Below are positions 25,442 through 34,989 of a stretch of DNA of 64,000 nt, one piece after another. Within the stretch, counting starts at the first letter, position 1. Each line of letters starts with the position of its first letter. The translations under genes and the position numbers were made by a program. The stretch covers positions 316,737-380,736 of the forward strand of contig CALXWA010000001.1 of assembly GCA_944392275.1 (NCBI GenBank), read 5' to 3'. The notes below the pieces were generated by a model. The model did no database searches. It saw only the letters and a program-made list of their open reading frames with translations, and was not told the origin of the DNA. The stretch comes from an uncultured Alphaproteobacteria bacterium (GTDB taxonomy: Bacteria; Pseudomonadota; Alphaproteobacteria; RF32; CAG-239).

Positions 25442-25960
25442 TTATTCTTCCGTTTTCCAACTTTTCGAAAATTCTTCATCTTTGAACAAAGCGGCCAAAC
25501 CGGTAACTTGTTTCATCCGCAATAATTCATCGGCCGACATCCCGATATTTTTGCAAATCCAATTATCACTTTTTCCCATTTCAACCAATTCAGCCACGAT
25601 ATTACTCATCAAGTCGACATTATGACTGCCTCTGGCCCGATTATGCCGAATGGTTGAAGCCATCCGTTCTCCCAAATCCTTATCAATCACCACAATAGGC
25701 AGTTTTCCTTTTTCTCTGGCATAGATACGCTCACTGGTTTTCATAATTGTATAACGATGAAAGCCATCGACAACAATATATTTGTCAGCTTCTTTATCAT
25801 GATAACAAACCACCGGTTGGGTAAAGCCATCTTCCCAAATTGACAATTCCAACAATTTCATCTCTGGAGGAGCTACCCGATTAGGGTTATAATCATTAGC
25901 AAAAACCTTTTCGACCGGAACGCCGATAACATTATACACAGGACTAATAAACTCTTTCAT
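25442..25960 (-). CDS. ParB/IbrB-like nuclease-domain protein
   Basis: A 172-residue protein with a ParB-type N domain: VIGVPVEKVFANDYNPNRVAPPEMKLLELSIWEDGFTQPVVCYH, then KYIVVDGFHRYTI, where the DGFHR motif replaces the usual GERR, and TIRHNRARGSHNVDLMSNIV. These features match the IbrB family (ParB/Srx-like), found with IbrA in prophages and islands. It is the last gene of a three-gene operon, 9 nt after the IbrA-like gene. It is a DNA/CTP-binding-type domain, but whether it binds CTP or cuts DNA is unknown. It is not the chromosome-partition ParB. Confidence 0.82.
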   Translation of the reverse strand: MKEFISPVYNVIGVPVEKVFANDYNPNRVAPPEMKLLELSIWEDGFTQPVVCYHDKEADKYIVVDGFHRYTIMKTSERIYAREKGKLPIVVIDKDLGERMASTIRHNRARGSHNVDLMSNIVAELVEMGKSDNWICKNIGMSADELLRMKQVTGLAALFKDEEFSKSWKTEE

Positions 25961-25969
25961 CGTATTTCC

Positions 25970-27271
25970 TCACAAGTTGCGATATTTTTTCAGTAATTCT
26001 TTTTCTCTCAAGGTTTGTTTTTTGGTCTGAGCAAATCCCATATGTTTACACAAATGATCATTTTTCAAGATACAAACCGCCATTCTCTTCCAAGACGGAA
26101 TATCAATTGTCGATTTAATATCATCGGTATTATCCGGAGTCCCTAAAAACAAGATTCGGTCTTTATCTTTGCTGTAAGCACTTCGACCATTGTGGCGAAT
26201 AGGATAATTACAAGCTTCTAACTCTTTCAAAGCATCTTCATTAACAACACCGCCTTTTTTCCACCAAAACCGAATAGATGTCTTAAATTTTGCAATATAA
26301 TTTCTCCGAATACTATCCGGCAACGTTGCCAACAAAAATTTAACATATGAACGCCATGTATGTCCGGGAGGAAGAGTAATTTTGCCCACGCCCATTAGTT
26401 TTGACTTTCCATATAATGCCGCAAAATTCGCCCCGTTAACCCGAGAAACCAATTTAGCCCAAGTTGTCGGCTCCAACACCCGATACAGATTCAAACTTTC
26501 CTTTGCATTCTCATGATACGGACTAGATACTCGCATTTGGTTGATAGAAAGACCGGCTTTATAATATAGATCATAAATTTTATTATATTCATAACCAAAC
26601 TTTCCGTTAGCAATCCAAACGTCTTTGGTTGACCAATCATACATTGGATAAGAATTATAAAAATTTTTATCCATTTTGGTCGTCCATTGAGAATTTTTCA
26701 TTAATGTTTTACGCGTATTGGCATAAGCCCGATATCGATTAATCGATTCATCGGCACGAATACCGAGCAAACAAACCGTTGTCCCTTCATGTGTTCTGGC
26801 ATACCATTTTCCAAATTCGGCATACAAATCTTCTTGAGCCATTTTATATTTATAAAAATCAAACGGATTATTTTTAAGATTAATGATATAAGGCATTTTA
26901 GGCATTTCTCTTACCCAAAGGTTTTCCTTTTCATCATCCCACGGATACCAATACATCTGAAAATTACTAACGGCACACCTTGACCCCATTGGCAAACAAA
27001 CCCAATAAGGCTCAATATCATCCAGATTGTCCTCAAACATTTTGGTAACATAATCCGTCGTTAATTGATACTGAGCTTCAAAATCTTGATGAAAAACGCC
27101 GATTTTCTTTGTAATGTTATTTTTACGTTTATACTCCAAGACCATGTTTAACAAAAGACCACTGTCTTTACCACCGGAAAAAGAAACATACACATTATCA
27201 AAATTCTCAAAAGCAAACTTGATTCGTTTCATGGTTGCTTCAAAAACATTATCTTCCTGATAAATTTTCAT
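25970..27271 (-). CDS. IbrA-like PAPS-reductase-family protein (DUF3440)
   Basis: A 433-residue ATP-pyrophosphatase-fold protein. The PP-loop motif is VYVSFSGGKDSGLLLNMVLEY near residue 30. FHQDFEAQYQLTTDYV, CLPMGSRCAVSNFQMYWYPWD, CLLGIRADESINRYRAY and YPMYDWSTKDVWIA follow the IbrA/DUF3440 order. These proteins resemble sulfate-activating and thiolation enzymes, and the DndC component of phosphorothioation uses the same fold, but IbrA chemistry is not known. The start overlaps the preceding helicase-like stop by 4 nt (ATGA). Operon order is Snf2-like, IbrA, IbrB. The host may use it as a modification/regulatory cassette. Confidence 0.85.
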   Translation of the reverse strand: MKIYQEDNVFEATMKRIKFAFENFDNVYVSFSGGKDSGLLLNMVLEYKRKNNITKKIGVFHQDFEAQYQLTTDYVTKMFEDNLDDIEPYWVCLPMGSRCAVSNFQMYWYPWDDEKENLWVREMPKMPYIINLKNNPFDFYKYKMAQEDLYAEFGKWYARTHEGTTVCLLGIRADESINRYRAYANTRKTLMKNSQWTTKMDKNFYNSYPMYDWSTKDVWIANGKFGYEYNKIYDLYYKAGLSINQMRVSSPYHENAKESLNLYRVLEPTTWAKLVSRVNGANFAALYGKSKLMGVGKITLPPGHTWRSYVKFLLATLPDSIRRNYIAKFKTSIRFWWKKGGVVNEDALKELEACNYPIRHNGRSAYSKDKDRILFLGTPDNTDDIKSTIDIPSWKRMAVCILKNDHLCKHMGFAQTKKQTLREKELLKKYRNL

Positions 27272-28533
27272 AGTTCCATAGCCTTATCTTTTAACATCAC
27301 GCGACTAAGATTATTTACCACATTTTTTTTACGAAGTAAATTATCTTTGATTAAACGTTCGAGTTTCGTATTAACCCAAAAATCATAAATTTTAATCTCT
27401 TTGACATCTTTGTTATAAAAATTGCACAACGTTTGCATTTTGTCTTTATAATCATAAGTTTGGCTAAAATAGATAATATTTTCAAATCCTTTCAAATTAA
27501 GCCTTGGGGATTCGACTTTATAAGTACAAAGCATAATATCTATATTTTTTTCAAAACGCTCCAAAGCCGTTAATTTGTTGGTATTTCCTGACATAATGGC
27601 AACTTTACAATTTCCAAACAAATGAGCTTCCTTAAAAAACTTAATTTCACTAAGATACTTGGTATAAATAATAACTTTTTCTCTTCGTAACAAAATATCC
27701 GCCACCAGCTTTTGCAACGCAAAAACTTTGTTTTGAGAAATTGTATAAAAATACTGAAAACGTTGCATAACTTGCAAAAAAGCCACTTTGTCTTTCCCTT
27801 GCAAAAAAGCTTCTTTTTCCTCTTCATAAGACAATTCTTCCTTAGGAGTTAGATCAAAATTCAACTCTTTGTATTGGATAGAAAAATCATCTTGCAAATC
27901 AAAAGCCAACACATAAGGTTCAATCATTTTAATCAATTTTGCCTCATATTTCGGAGTAGACCATCGCTTCATAACCTCAAACTCATCCTCAAACGGTGGC
28001 ATAAAATAGTGCATAAATTGCGTTTTAGTCATATTTAAAATAGCAGAATCCAAAAATTGGACTTGCGAATACAAGTCGACCAAACCCTGCGTCAAAAGCA
28101 TTCCGGAAATAATCAAACGATAGTCAAACTTGTTTTTCATAGCAATCAAACGTTTGGCTCTTCCCGTTTGAATATTTTTAATATTAATACTTTCATCCAC
28201 CACACAAAAAACTTTATTTCTGTCACTGATATCATAGAGCTTCAAATATTCATTATCTTTAATGGAAATATTCTCAATGGCAAAAAAACAAATTCGGCTG
28301 GCCAAATCATCTCCGGCAACTTTTGCAATATCATCCAAATAAGCCTTTGTAGCAATATATTGAGCCGGAGCAATCCATACCACATAATCAATTTCATTTT
28401 GTACAACTTTAATGATATTAAAGATAAGCTTTAGTTTTTCAGGCCCCATTTTCACAAACAAAGCCCCAACGTTAAGATGATAAAACTTATCAGCAATCTC
28501 TTTATAATTCCATTTTTTCTTCATCTCAGACAC
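27268..28533 (-). CDS. Degenerate Snf2-type superfamily 2 helicase-like protein
   Basis: A 421-residue protein following the Snf2 plan. Motif I position reads VGALFVKMGPEKLKLIF instead of GLGKT, so ATP binding is doubtful. Motif II is VFCVVDESINIKN, motif III is RLIISGMLLTQGLVDLYSQVQFLD, matching 'LTGTP..N...dly...'. The second RecA lobe has KVIIYTKYLSEIKFF, IDIMLCTYKVESPRLNLKGFENIIYF and then QTLCNFYN, where the 'QxxxRxxR' arginines are missing. It is probably a non-motor DNA-binding descendant. It heads the IbrAB-like operon with a 4-nt overlap. Functional inference is from fold only. Confidence 0.7.
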   Translation of the reverse strand: MSEMKKKWNYKEIADKFYHLNVGALFVKMGPEKLKLIFNIIKVVQNEIDYVVWIAPAQYIATKAYLDDIAKVAGDDLASRICFFAIENISIKDNEYLKLYDISDRNKVFCVVDESINIKNIQTGRAKRLIAMKNKFDYRLIISGMLLTQGLVDLYSQVQFLDSAILNMTKTQFMHYFMPPFEDEFEVMKRWSTPKYEAKLIKMIEPYVLAFDLQDDFSIQYKELNFDLTPKEELSYEEEKEAFLQGKDKVAFLQVMQRFQYFYTISQNKVFALQKLVADILLRREKVIIYTKYLSEIKFFKEAHLFGNCKVAIMSGNTNKLTALERFEKNIDIMLCTYKVESPRLNLKGFENIIYFSQTYDYKDKMQTLCNFYNKDVKEIKIYDFWVNTKLERLIKDNLLRKKNVVNNLSRVMLKDKAMEL

Positions 28534-28661
28534 CCATGTGTTCTTAATACCTTTAGAATAATCACAAAAACAATCTTTTCAAGTTAAGCTCCCTTTAGGA
28601 ATTTCACAAAAAACTTATAGAACTTCACACCTCCCATTCAATTTCAAAACACTATAAAAAC

Positions 28662-28696
28662 AAAAAAAGCTGTTGATTAAAATCAACAGCTTTTTT
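28662..28696 (-). terminator. Terminator downstream of tRNA-Ser
   Basis: Stem AAAAAGCTGTTGATT / AATCAACAGCTTTTTT immediately after the tRNA 3' end, T-rich on both strands. Confidence 0.85.
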
Positions 28697-28697
28697 A

Positions 28698-28785
28698 TGG
28701 CGGAGAGTACAGGACTCGAACCTGTGCATCGCTATTCACGATGACGGATTAGCAATCCGCTGCATTACCACTCTGCCAACTCTCC
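28698..28785 (-). tRNA. tRNA-Ser (anticodon GCT)
   Basis: An 88-nt class II tRNA with encoded CCA. Acceptor GGAGAGT / ACTCTCC, anticodon stem-loop GGATT-GCT-AATCC, long variable arm CGTGAATAGCGATG, and T-arm GGTTCGAGTCC. Confidence 0.95.
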
Positions 28786-28880
28786 ACACGATACGGATTA
28801 ATATTTATATGATGTTTACCAGAACGTCAATATCTTTTTTTTATATTTTTACAAGATATTTGAATAAAATTTAAAACAAA

Positions 28881-28917
28881 AAAAGCGGACATTGTTTTTT
28901 TAACAACATTCGCTTTT
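28881..28917 (-). terminator. Terminator of the 68-residue membrane protein gene
   Basis: Imperfect 16-base stem AAAAGCGGACATTGTT / AACAACATTCGCTTTT, with T-run on the minus strand. Confidence 0.6.
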
Positions 28918-28924
28918 CAAGCCT

Positions 28925-29131
28925 TCACAGAGGACATCCTAAAGGTAATAGAATTGTTCCCCATATAAGCACCCAAATAAACGCCAACATAATACTAAAA
29001 TTGCTCCACTGTTTGTTAGCAACATTCTGCTGTAAAGCTCCTTGAAGTTTATACTGGCGTACGTCTAAATACAGACCTGCGATTGCGGCAAAAAACAAGC
29101 CACCAATCAATAAACCAATTTGAAATGCCAT
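28925..29131 (-). CDS. Small two-helix membrane protein, unknown
   Basis: A 68-residue protein with two predicted membrane segments, FQIGLLIGGLFFAAIAGLYL and FSIMLAFIWVLIWGTILL, joined by a polar loop (DVRQYKLQGALQQNVANKQWSN). I do not recognise a family. The coding call rests on its own strong promoter and terminator and on the clear amphipathic layout. The leader is AT-only with no Shine-Dalgarno sequence. It is separate from the ZIP gene upstream. Confidence 0.65.
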   Translation of the reverse strand: MAFQIGLLIGGLFFAAIAGLYLDVRQYKLQGALQQNVANKQWSNFSIMLAFIWVLIWGTILLPLGCPL

Positions 29132-29177
29132 ATCGATAATATTTAAATTAATTTAACAATAATGAATAATCGGAAGG

Positions 29178-29206
29178 AATATAAGTATCTCGACCTATTT
29201 TGTCAA
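29178..29206 (-). promoter_or_regulatory. Promoter of the small membrane protein gene
   Basis: On the minus strand, consensus TTGACA - 17 bases - TATATT, about 47 nt before the ATG at 29131. Confidence 0.75.
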
Positions 29207-29224
29207 GTTTTTTTTACAATTTTT

Positions 29225-30001
29225 TTAATCCAAGACCATTTTGATATATGTCATAAAGATAAAGCCCAAAAAAACAGCAAATGCTGAACGATTTGTCTTA
29301 CGCACGCCATAAGTTTCAGGCAAAATTTCATTAATAACCACAAACAACAAAGTTCCGCCGGCCATTGCCATTCCCAAGGGAACAATTTTATCGCTTATAT
29401 CCATTGTTAACAATCCGATAACAGCCCCCAAAGGTTGAACCAAACCAATAAGTAACGCCGTTAAAGATGCCTTTAACTTAGAAACCCCGGCCCCAACCAA
29501 AGAAATAGCAATAGTCAAGCCTTCGGGAATATTGTGTAACGCAATCCCAATGACCAAACTATTCGGGCTCATAAAAGCTTCGGCACTATAAGCAACTCCA
29601 ACAGCCAAACCTTCGGGAAGCTTATGCAACGTAATTGCAATAATAAAGAGCCATGCCGTTTTCAAGCTAAAATTAGGACCATGGTGTCCCATATTGTTAT
29701 GCTCATGCGGCAATAAGGCATTTAACAAAGCAACCAACATGACCCCAACAAAAACCGCTCCGACATACCAAAAGGCCGCCACATGGATTTCGGGATCAAA
29801 GGTCAATATTTTATCCATAGAAGGACACAACAACGAGAAAAAGGAAGCTGCCAACATAACACCCGCTGCCGCATTGAGCATAAAATTAATATCTTTTTGC
29901 GAATAACGACGTTTTACAAAAATCAAAAAGCCACCCAAACCGGTAACCATTCCGGCAACAATTGAAGCACATAACCCTTGCACAAAAACCTGACTAAACA
30001 T
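29225..30001 (-). CDS. ZIP-family metal transporter
   Basis: A 258-residue inner-membrane protein of about eight hydrophobic helices. The paired metal-site helices are clear: AITLHKLPEGLAVGVAY (HKLPEG) and GIALHNIPEGLTIAISL (HNIPEG), with a His-rich cytoplasmic loop HEHNNMGHHG between helices 3 and 4. These are the ZupT/ZIP signatures, and uptake of zinc or another divalent metal is expected. It follows mutL by 30 nt on the same strand, so it may be read from the same transcript. Metal specificity is not shown by the sequence. Confidence 0.92.
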   Translation of the reverse strand: MFSQVFVQGLCASIVAGMVTGLGGFLIFVKRRYSQKDINFMLNAAAGVMLAASFFSLLCPSMDKILTFDPEIHVAAFWYVGAVFVGVMLVALLNALLPHEHNNMGHHGPNFSLKTAWLFIIAITLHKLPEGLAVGVAYSAEAFMSPNSLVIGIALHNIPEGLTIAISLVGAGVSKLKASLTALLIGLVQPLGAVIGLLTMDISDKIVPLGMAMAGGTLLFVVINEILPETYGVRKTNRSAFAVFLGFIFMTYIKMVLD

Positions 30002-30031
30002 TACTTTAACTTCCTAACAAACTTTTACATA

Positions 30032-31897
30032 TTAACGATCAAATAATTTTGCAATATCCGCAATTTTTAACTCCACATAAGTCGGCCGCCCATGATTACA
30101 TTGACCGGAATGCGGAGTCTTTTCCATATCTCTTAAAAGCCGATTCATTTCTTCAATATTTAATTTTCTTCCGGCCCTTACGGATCCATGACAAGCAATT
30201 GTGGCACAGACCAAATGTAATTTTTCGGTTAACTCAAACCCCGTACCCCACTCGGCCATTTCTTGAGCCAAATCTTTAATAAGCCCTTTAACATCTGCCC
30301 CGCTGATTAAAGCCGGAATCTCTCTGACAATAACAGCGGTGGAGCCAAATTCCTCCACAACCAAACCCAATTTTTCCAAATCCGGAGATGCCGCCAAAAG
30401 CCGATTTTTTTCACTTAAATCTAAATCCACAATCTCGGGGATTAATAACATTTGTGAAGCCGGACGCCCTTTTAACAAGCTTTCCTTCAATTTTTCCATC
30501 ACAATACGTTCATGAGCCGCATGTTGGTCGGTAATAATAATACTGTCCTCACTCTGTGAGATAATATAAGTATCATGAAATTGAGCTTTAGCAAGTCCTA
30601 ATTTTCCGACATCACTTCGCTCAATCTGGTCTTCAACTTCTTCTACTCGGACCGAAAAATTTCTCTCCAACTCGGGCAAAACCGCTTGGCGTTTTCCGTA
30701 TCCGCCAACTTTAGACTGAAAAGCCTGATACCGGAATACAGGAGAACTCGGCATATTTTCACACATAACCCCTGCCTCAGAAGCAAAAGATCCGCTTTGT
30801 TCCAGCCCCTCACCTTTTTCTTGAGCCGTCTGAGCCGAAAAATCCGGCAAGCTGTCTTCTATCAAATGCTCCAAACTAATGGTATTAGAGGTTCGATTAG
30901 CAAATTGGTTTAACCCGTTACGAAGAGCGCTGACCAAAATTCCCCGTACCAAAGCATTATCAAAAAAGCGGACTTCGGCTTTTGCCGGATGAACGTTTAC
31001 ATCAACATACCGAGGATCCACATCAAAAAACAAAGCACAAACCGGATAACGACCAGAGGCCAACACATCTTGATAAGCTCCGCGGATAGCCCCTAACAAA
31101 AGCTTATCCCGAACCGGACGATTATTAACAAACAAAAATTGCGATAAGGAATTGGCCTTATTTAGCGTAGGCAAAGAGGCATAGCCGCTAAGACGCACAC
31201 CTTCTCGTTCAGCATCAACCATAAACGAATTTTCGCCAAATTCTTTTCCCATAACCGCCGACAACCGCTCCAACCGAGCATCAAACAAATCTCCGTTACA
31301 CGCCGGAAGAAAAACTTTTTTCTTTTCTCCTTCATACAAAACAAAAGAAATAGAAGGATTGGCCAACGCAATTCTGTTCAAAATATCAACACATTGAGCC
31401 GTCTCAGAAGACGATGCCTTTAAAAACTTTAATCTGGCCGGCGTTGCATAGAACAAATCCCGCACCTCAATTTTAGTCCCATACGGAGCGGCACAGGGAC
31501 AAACCTCCTCTTTAACCCCGCCGTTAACCTCAATCTTCCAGGCATTTTCTTCATCTTTTGTCCGCGAGACAATGCTCATTCTGGCAACAGAAGCAATAGA
31601 AGGCAACGCCTCTCCGCGAAAGCCCAAAAAATTAATATTAAACAAGTCATCATCCGGGAGCTTAGAGGTTGCATGGCGTTCAACGGCTAAAGCCAGTTCT
31701 TCCTTTGCCATACCTTTCCCGTTATCGGTAATGGCAATAAGGCTTTTTCCACCGTCTACCAGCTTAACCTCGATAGAGGTTGCCTTTGCATCAATTGCAT
31801 TTTCAACCAATTCTTTTACAACGGAAGAAGGGCGTTCGACCACCTCTCCCGCAGCAATTTGATTAACCAGATTAGATGGTAAAATTCGAATTGGCAT
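30032..31897 (-). CDS. mutL: DNA mismatch repair protein MutL
   Basis: A 621-residue MutL. The GHKL ATPase motifs are intact near the N-terminus: IAAGEVVERPSSVVKELVENAIDA, DNGKGM, RHATSKL, LGFRGEALPSIASVA and the later NVHPAKAEVRF. The C-terminal dimerisation domain contains DQHAAHERIVMEKL, the DQHA(x)2E(x)4E metal motif of MutL endonucleases, and CHGSVRAGRKL and QCNHGRPTYVEL, so it should nick DNA rather than rely on MutH. It is encoded between pgi and the ZIP gene on the minus strand with short spacers. Confidence 0.97.
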   Translation of the reverse strand: MPIRILPSNLVNQIAAGEVVERPSSVVKELVENAIDAKATSIEVKLVDGGKSLIAITDNGKGMAKEELALAVERHATSKLPDDDLFNINFLGFRGEALPSIASVARMSIVSRTKDEENAWKIEVNGGVKEEVCPCAAPYGTKIEVRDLFYATPARLKFLKASSSETAQCVDILNRIALANPSISFVLYEGEKKKVFLPACNGDLFDARLERLSAVMGKEFGENSFMVDAEREGVRLSGYASLPTLNKANSLSQFLFVNNRPVRDKLLLGAIRGAYQDVLASGRYPVCALFFDVDPRYVDVNVHPAKAEVRFFDNALVRGILVSALRNGLNQFANRTSNTISLEHLIEDSLPDFSAQTAQEKGEGLEQSGSFASEAGVMCENMPSSPVFRYQAFQSKVGGYGKRQAVLPELERNFSVRVEEVEDQIERSDVGKLGLAKAQFHDTYIISQSEDSIIITDQHAAHERIVMEKLKESLLKGRPASQMLLIPEIVDLDLSEKNRLLAASPDLEKLGLVVEEFGSTAVIVREIPALISGADVKGLIKDLAQEMAEWGTGFELTEKLHLVCATIACHGSVRAGRKLNIEEMNRLLRDMEKTPHSGQCNHGRPTYVELKIADIAKLFDR

Positions 31898-31905
31898 AAA
31901 ATTTC

Positions 31906-33555
31906 CTAATTTCTGAGCTTTTTAATTAAGTTAATTAAAGCATTGGTAGAACTATCATGCAAAATACCCGAGGCACTGTTTTGCAACTCCGGCAAAATAC
32001 TTAAAGCCATCTGCTTTCCGAGTTCCACACCCATTTGGTCAAAAGAATTAATGTTCCAAATCACGCCTTCAACAAACACCTTATGTTCATACATGGCAAC
32101 CAACATTCCCAAAGAATACGGATCAACTTTCTTTACAACAATTGTATTAGAAGGACGATTACCCTCAAAACTCTTAAATTTTTTCAAAAATTTAATTTCT
32201 TCAGGTGTTTTTCCGGCTTTTTTCAACTCTGCCGCAGCCTCTTTAACGGTTTTTCCTCGCATTAAGGCTTCTCCTTGAGCCAGCACGTTTGCCAACAAAA
32301 TTTCATGATGATTTCCGATTTCATTATGAGAAATAGCCGGCACAATGAAATCACACGGAACAACCGATGTTCCTTGATGCATCATCTGGAAAAACGAATG
32401 CTGAACATCGGTTCCGGCTCCGCCAAACAAAACAGGAGCCGTAGCATACTTGATATACTTATTATCTAAAGACACAAATTTGCCGTTACTTTCCATATCA
32501 AGCTGCTGCAAGTATGCCGGCAAATATTGCAAATATTGGTCGTACGGAATAACGGCCTGTGTTTTCATACCAAAGAAATCATTATACCAAACACCAAGCA
32601 AAGCCAAAATTACCGGAATATTTTCCGCCAACGGAGCATTACGAAAATGTTTATCCATGGCATAAGCCCCATCCAACATTTTTTCAAAATTATCCATTCC
32701 GACCACAAGAGCAATCGATAAACCGATGGCCGACCACATAGAATATCTTCCGCCGACAAAATCCCAAAACTCAAACATATTTTCCGGATCAATTCCAAAC
32801 TTTTCGACTTCTTTTTTATTCGTAGAAACCGCCACAAAATGTTTAGCAACCGCATGCTCACCCAAAGCATCCACCAACCATTTACGACAAGTCTTGGCAT
32901 TGGTCAAAGTTTCAATCGTAGTAAACGTCTTGGAAGAAACAATAAACAACGTTGTTTCCGGATCAATCTTATTTAAAACTTCGGCACAAGCCGTTCCATC
33001 AATATTGGAAATAAAATACACATTCATATCTTTCGCCCAATATTTTTTCAACGCTTCCAATGCCATTTTTGGCCCTAAATCAGACCCTCCGATACCGATA
33101 TTAACAATATTGGTTAACTTTTTTCCGGTATGACCTTTAAAAGTTCCCAATCGAACCGCCTCGGAAAAATGACGCATTTTTGCCAAAACAGCCTCAATTT
33201 CCGGCATAACGTTTTTACCGTCTACATAAATCGGATCCTTAGACCGATTCCGCAAGGCAATGTGCAAAACCGCTCTGTTCTCGGTTATGTTAATCTTCTC
33301 TCCGGTAAACATTTCTTCAATTTTTTCAGCAACATGACGTTCTTTTGCCAACGTCAATAAATACTTCATGGTTCGTTCGGTAATACGATTTTTCGAATAA
33401 TCAACCGTCATATTCTCCAGATTCAGACGAAATTTTTCGGCTCTTTGTGGATTTTTTTGAAATAAATCTCTCATTTCAACTTTTCGAAAAGATTTACAAT
33501 GTTTTTCAAGTTTTTTCCAAATTCTTGTTTTATCAACTTCTTTACGCATAAACAT
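31906..33555 (-). CDS. pgi: Glucose-6-phosphate isomerase
   Basis: A 549-residue classical PGI interconverting glucose-6-phosphate and fructose-6-phosphate. Signatures: VNIGIGGSDLGPKMALEAL, FIVSSKTFTTIETLTNA, the first PROSITE-type segment FWDFVGGRYSMWSAIGLSIAL, and the second EGVIWNINSFDQMGVELGK. Length is normal for the bacterial/eukaryotic type. It lies between the M16 peptidases and mutL, 8 nt from mutL, suggesting a multi-gene transcript. The start at 33555 has GGAG at a usable distance; the in-frame ATG at 33549 is an alternative. Confidence 0.97.
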   Translation of the reverse strand: MFMRKEVDKTRIWKKLEKHCKSFRKVEMRDLFQKNPQRAEKFRLNLENMTVDYSKNRITERTMKYLLTLAKERHVAEKIEEMFTGEKINITENRAVLHIALRNRSKDPIYVDGKNVMPEIEAVLAKMRHFSEAVRLGTFKGHTGKKLTNIVNIGIGGSDLGPKMALEALKKYWAKDMNVYFISNIDGTACAEVLNKIDPETTLFIVSSKTFTTIETLTNAKTCRKWLVDALGEHAVAKHFVAVSTNKKEVEKFGIDPENMFEFWDFVGGRYSMWSAIGLSIALVVGMDNFEKMLDGAYAMDKHFRNAPLAENIPVILALLGVWYNDFFGMKTQAVIPYDQYLQYLPAYLQQLDMESNGKFVSLDNKYIKYATAPVLFGGAGTDVQHSFFQMMHQGTSVVPCDFIVPAISHNEIGNHHEILLANVLAQGEALMRGKTVKEAAAELKKAGKTPEEIKFLKKFKSFEGNRPSNTIVVKKVDPYSLGMLVAMYEHKVFVEGVIWNINSFDQMGVELGKQMALSILPELQNSASGILHDSSTNALINLIKKLRN

Positions 33556-33576
33556 TTTTTCTACTCCACTTCTTTT

Positions 33577-34989
33577 CTAAAATCTTCCTACCGCAACACT
33601 AACAACATGATTGTTATAATATTTTTTTGCAGCTTTGTTAACATCTTCCAGCTTAATTTCTTCAATATACGAATTTCTTCTTTTCAAAAAATCAAGACCT
33701 AAATCATATTTTTGCATAGCGGCTAAAATATCGGCAATATTTTGGATAGAGGCAAAACGCAAATTATACGACGAAATTAAATATTTTTTTGCCTTTTGCA
33801 ATTCTTTTTCACTTATCCCGTCTTTTCCAAAATCCGTCCATACTTTTTCAAATAAAGCCTCTGCCTGAGGATATTTATCTGCCGTTGCGGAATAATAAGC
33901 CAACAATAACGGCGACTTTTCGCTCAACCCCAAATAAGAATAAACACCATACGTCAAGCCGTTTTTCTCACGAATTTCTTGCGACAATTTAGAATTCAAA
34001 CCTGCCCCGCCGATAATATAATTTGCAATAAACAACGGATAAAAATCCTCATGTTTTCGGTTAACGCCAAGAGCAGCCTTCATCACGATATTTTGCCCGC
34101 TTTGTAACGGAATTTCCTTAACTCTGCCGTCAAATTCTGGCTCCACATCGCGTATAAAATTGGTTTTACCGCTTTTGGGCAAACTTCCAAAAACATCATC
34201 TAACATCAACTTGGCTTCGACAACGCTGATATCTCCGGCAATCCCGACAATTAAATTATTTTGCCGCAAATTATCTTTTACAAAAGTTTTTAGTTTTTCT
34301 TGTGTAATATTTTTTATGCTTTCCGCTCGACCTAACGGATTTCTTGCATATGGATGATCCCCGTAAAGCTCTTGCAAAAAAGCCAACTGCAAAACATTGT
34401 CCGGTTGTTCGGCCTGAAATTTCAAGCTTTCTAACATTTGTTGCCGCACACGTTCCACATCCTCTTGCTCAAAACGGGGAGAACTTAACGCCAAATGCAA
34501 CAGTTCATATGCCTTTTGCCGATTTTGCTTAGTCGTCAACAATGTTCCCGAAAAATCATCACGATCCGCCGCAAAACCGATTCCGATGGCTTTATTTTCC
34601 AAAATTTCCTTAAACTCTTGAGAAGAATAGTCCCCGGCCCCTTCTCCGAGCAAAGCGGCCGTCATCAAGGCAATTCCTTCTTCTCCCTTATTATCGGAAG
34701 CATAACCCGCATTCTTAAAAAGAAAGCTAAGGCTAATAATCGGATTCGTGTCATCTTCCAATAAATAGGCCTTAATCCCATATCTGGGAGAAACAATTTC
34801 TTTAACATCGGCATCAAACGCCTTTTCTTTCAAAAGCGGATTTTTGACCAGCTCATCACCGGAAAAAGACAACCAAGAAAAAGAAGAAGGCTTGGCAAAA
34901 TAATACCCTCCGCAAACAATCAAGGCCACCAACAACAAAAATTTTAATCCGTTATGAGAAGATTTCATATAAATCGGCCGTCTACCCAT
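33577..34989 (-). CDS. M16-family peptidase-like protein lacking the zinc motif
   Basis: A 470-residue protein with an N-terminal signal anchor (GLKFLLLVALIVCGGYYF). The M16 fold is visible (NPIISLSFLFKNAGYASDNKGEEGIALMTAALL), but the HxxEH zinc motif is absent. The C-terminal M16 half is well kept (ANYIIGGAGLNSKLSQEIREKNGLTYGVYSYLG). Such proteins form heterodimers with a catalytic M16 partner, as with mitochondrial MPP subunits. The partner is encoded just upstream and overlaps this start by 8 nt. It is probably periplasmic or membrane-attached. Confidence 0.88.
   Translation of the reverse strand: MGRRPIYMKSSHNGLKFLLLVALIVCGGYYFAKPSSFSWLSFSGDELVKNPLLKEKAFDADVKEIVSPRYGIKAYLLEDDTNPIISLSFLFKNAGYASDNKGEEGIALMTAALLGEGAGDYSSQEFKEILENKAIGIGFAADRDDFSGTLLTTKQNRQKAYELLHLALSSPRFEQEDVERVRQQMLESLKFQAEQPDNVLQLAFLQELYGDHPYARNPLGRAESIKNITQEKLKTFVKDNLRQNNLIVGIAGDISVVEAKLMLDDVFGSLPKSGKTNFIRDVEPEFDGRVKEIPLQSGQNIVMKAALGVNRKHEDFYPLFIANYIIGGAGLNSKLSQEIREKNGLTYGVYSYLGLSEKSPLLLAYYSATADKYPQAEALFEKVWTDFGKDGISEKELQKAKKYLISSYNLRFASIQNIADILAAMQKYDLGLDFLKRRNSYIEEIKLEDVNKAAKKYYNNHVVSVAVGRF

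Noticed and set aside
25442..28785. The IbrAB-like cassette as an island integrated into tRNA-Ser
   Set aside because: It lies 3' of the tRNA, but I find no copy of the tRNA 3' end near 25.4 kb and no integrase.
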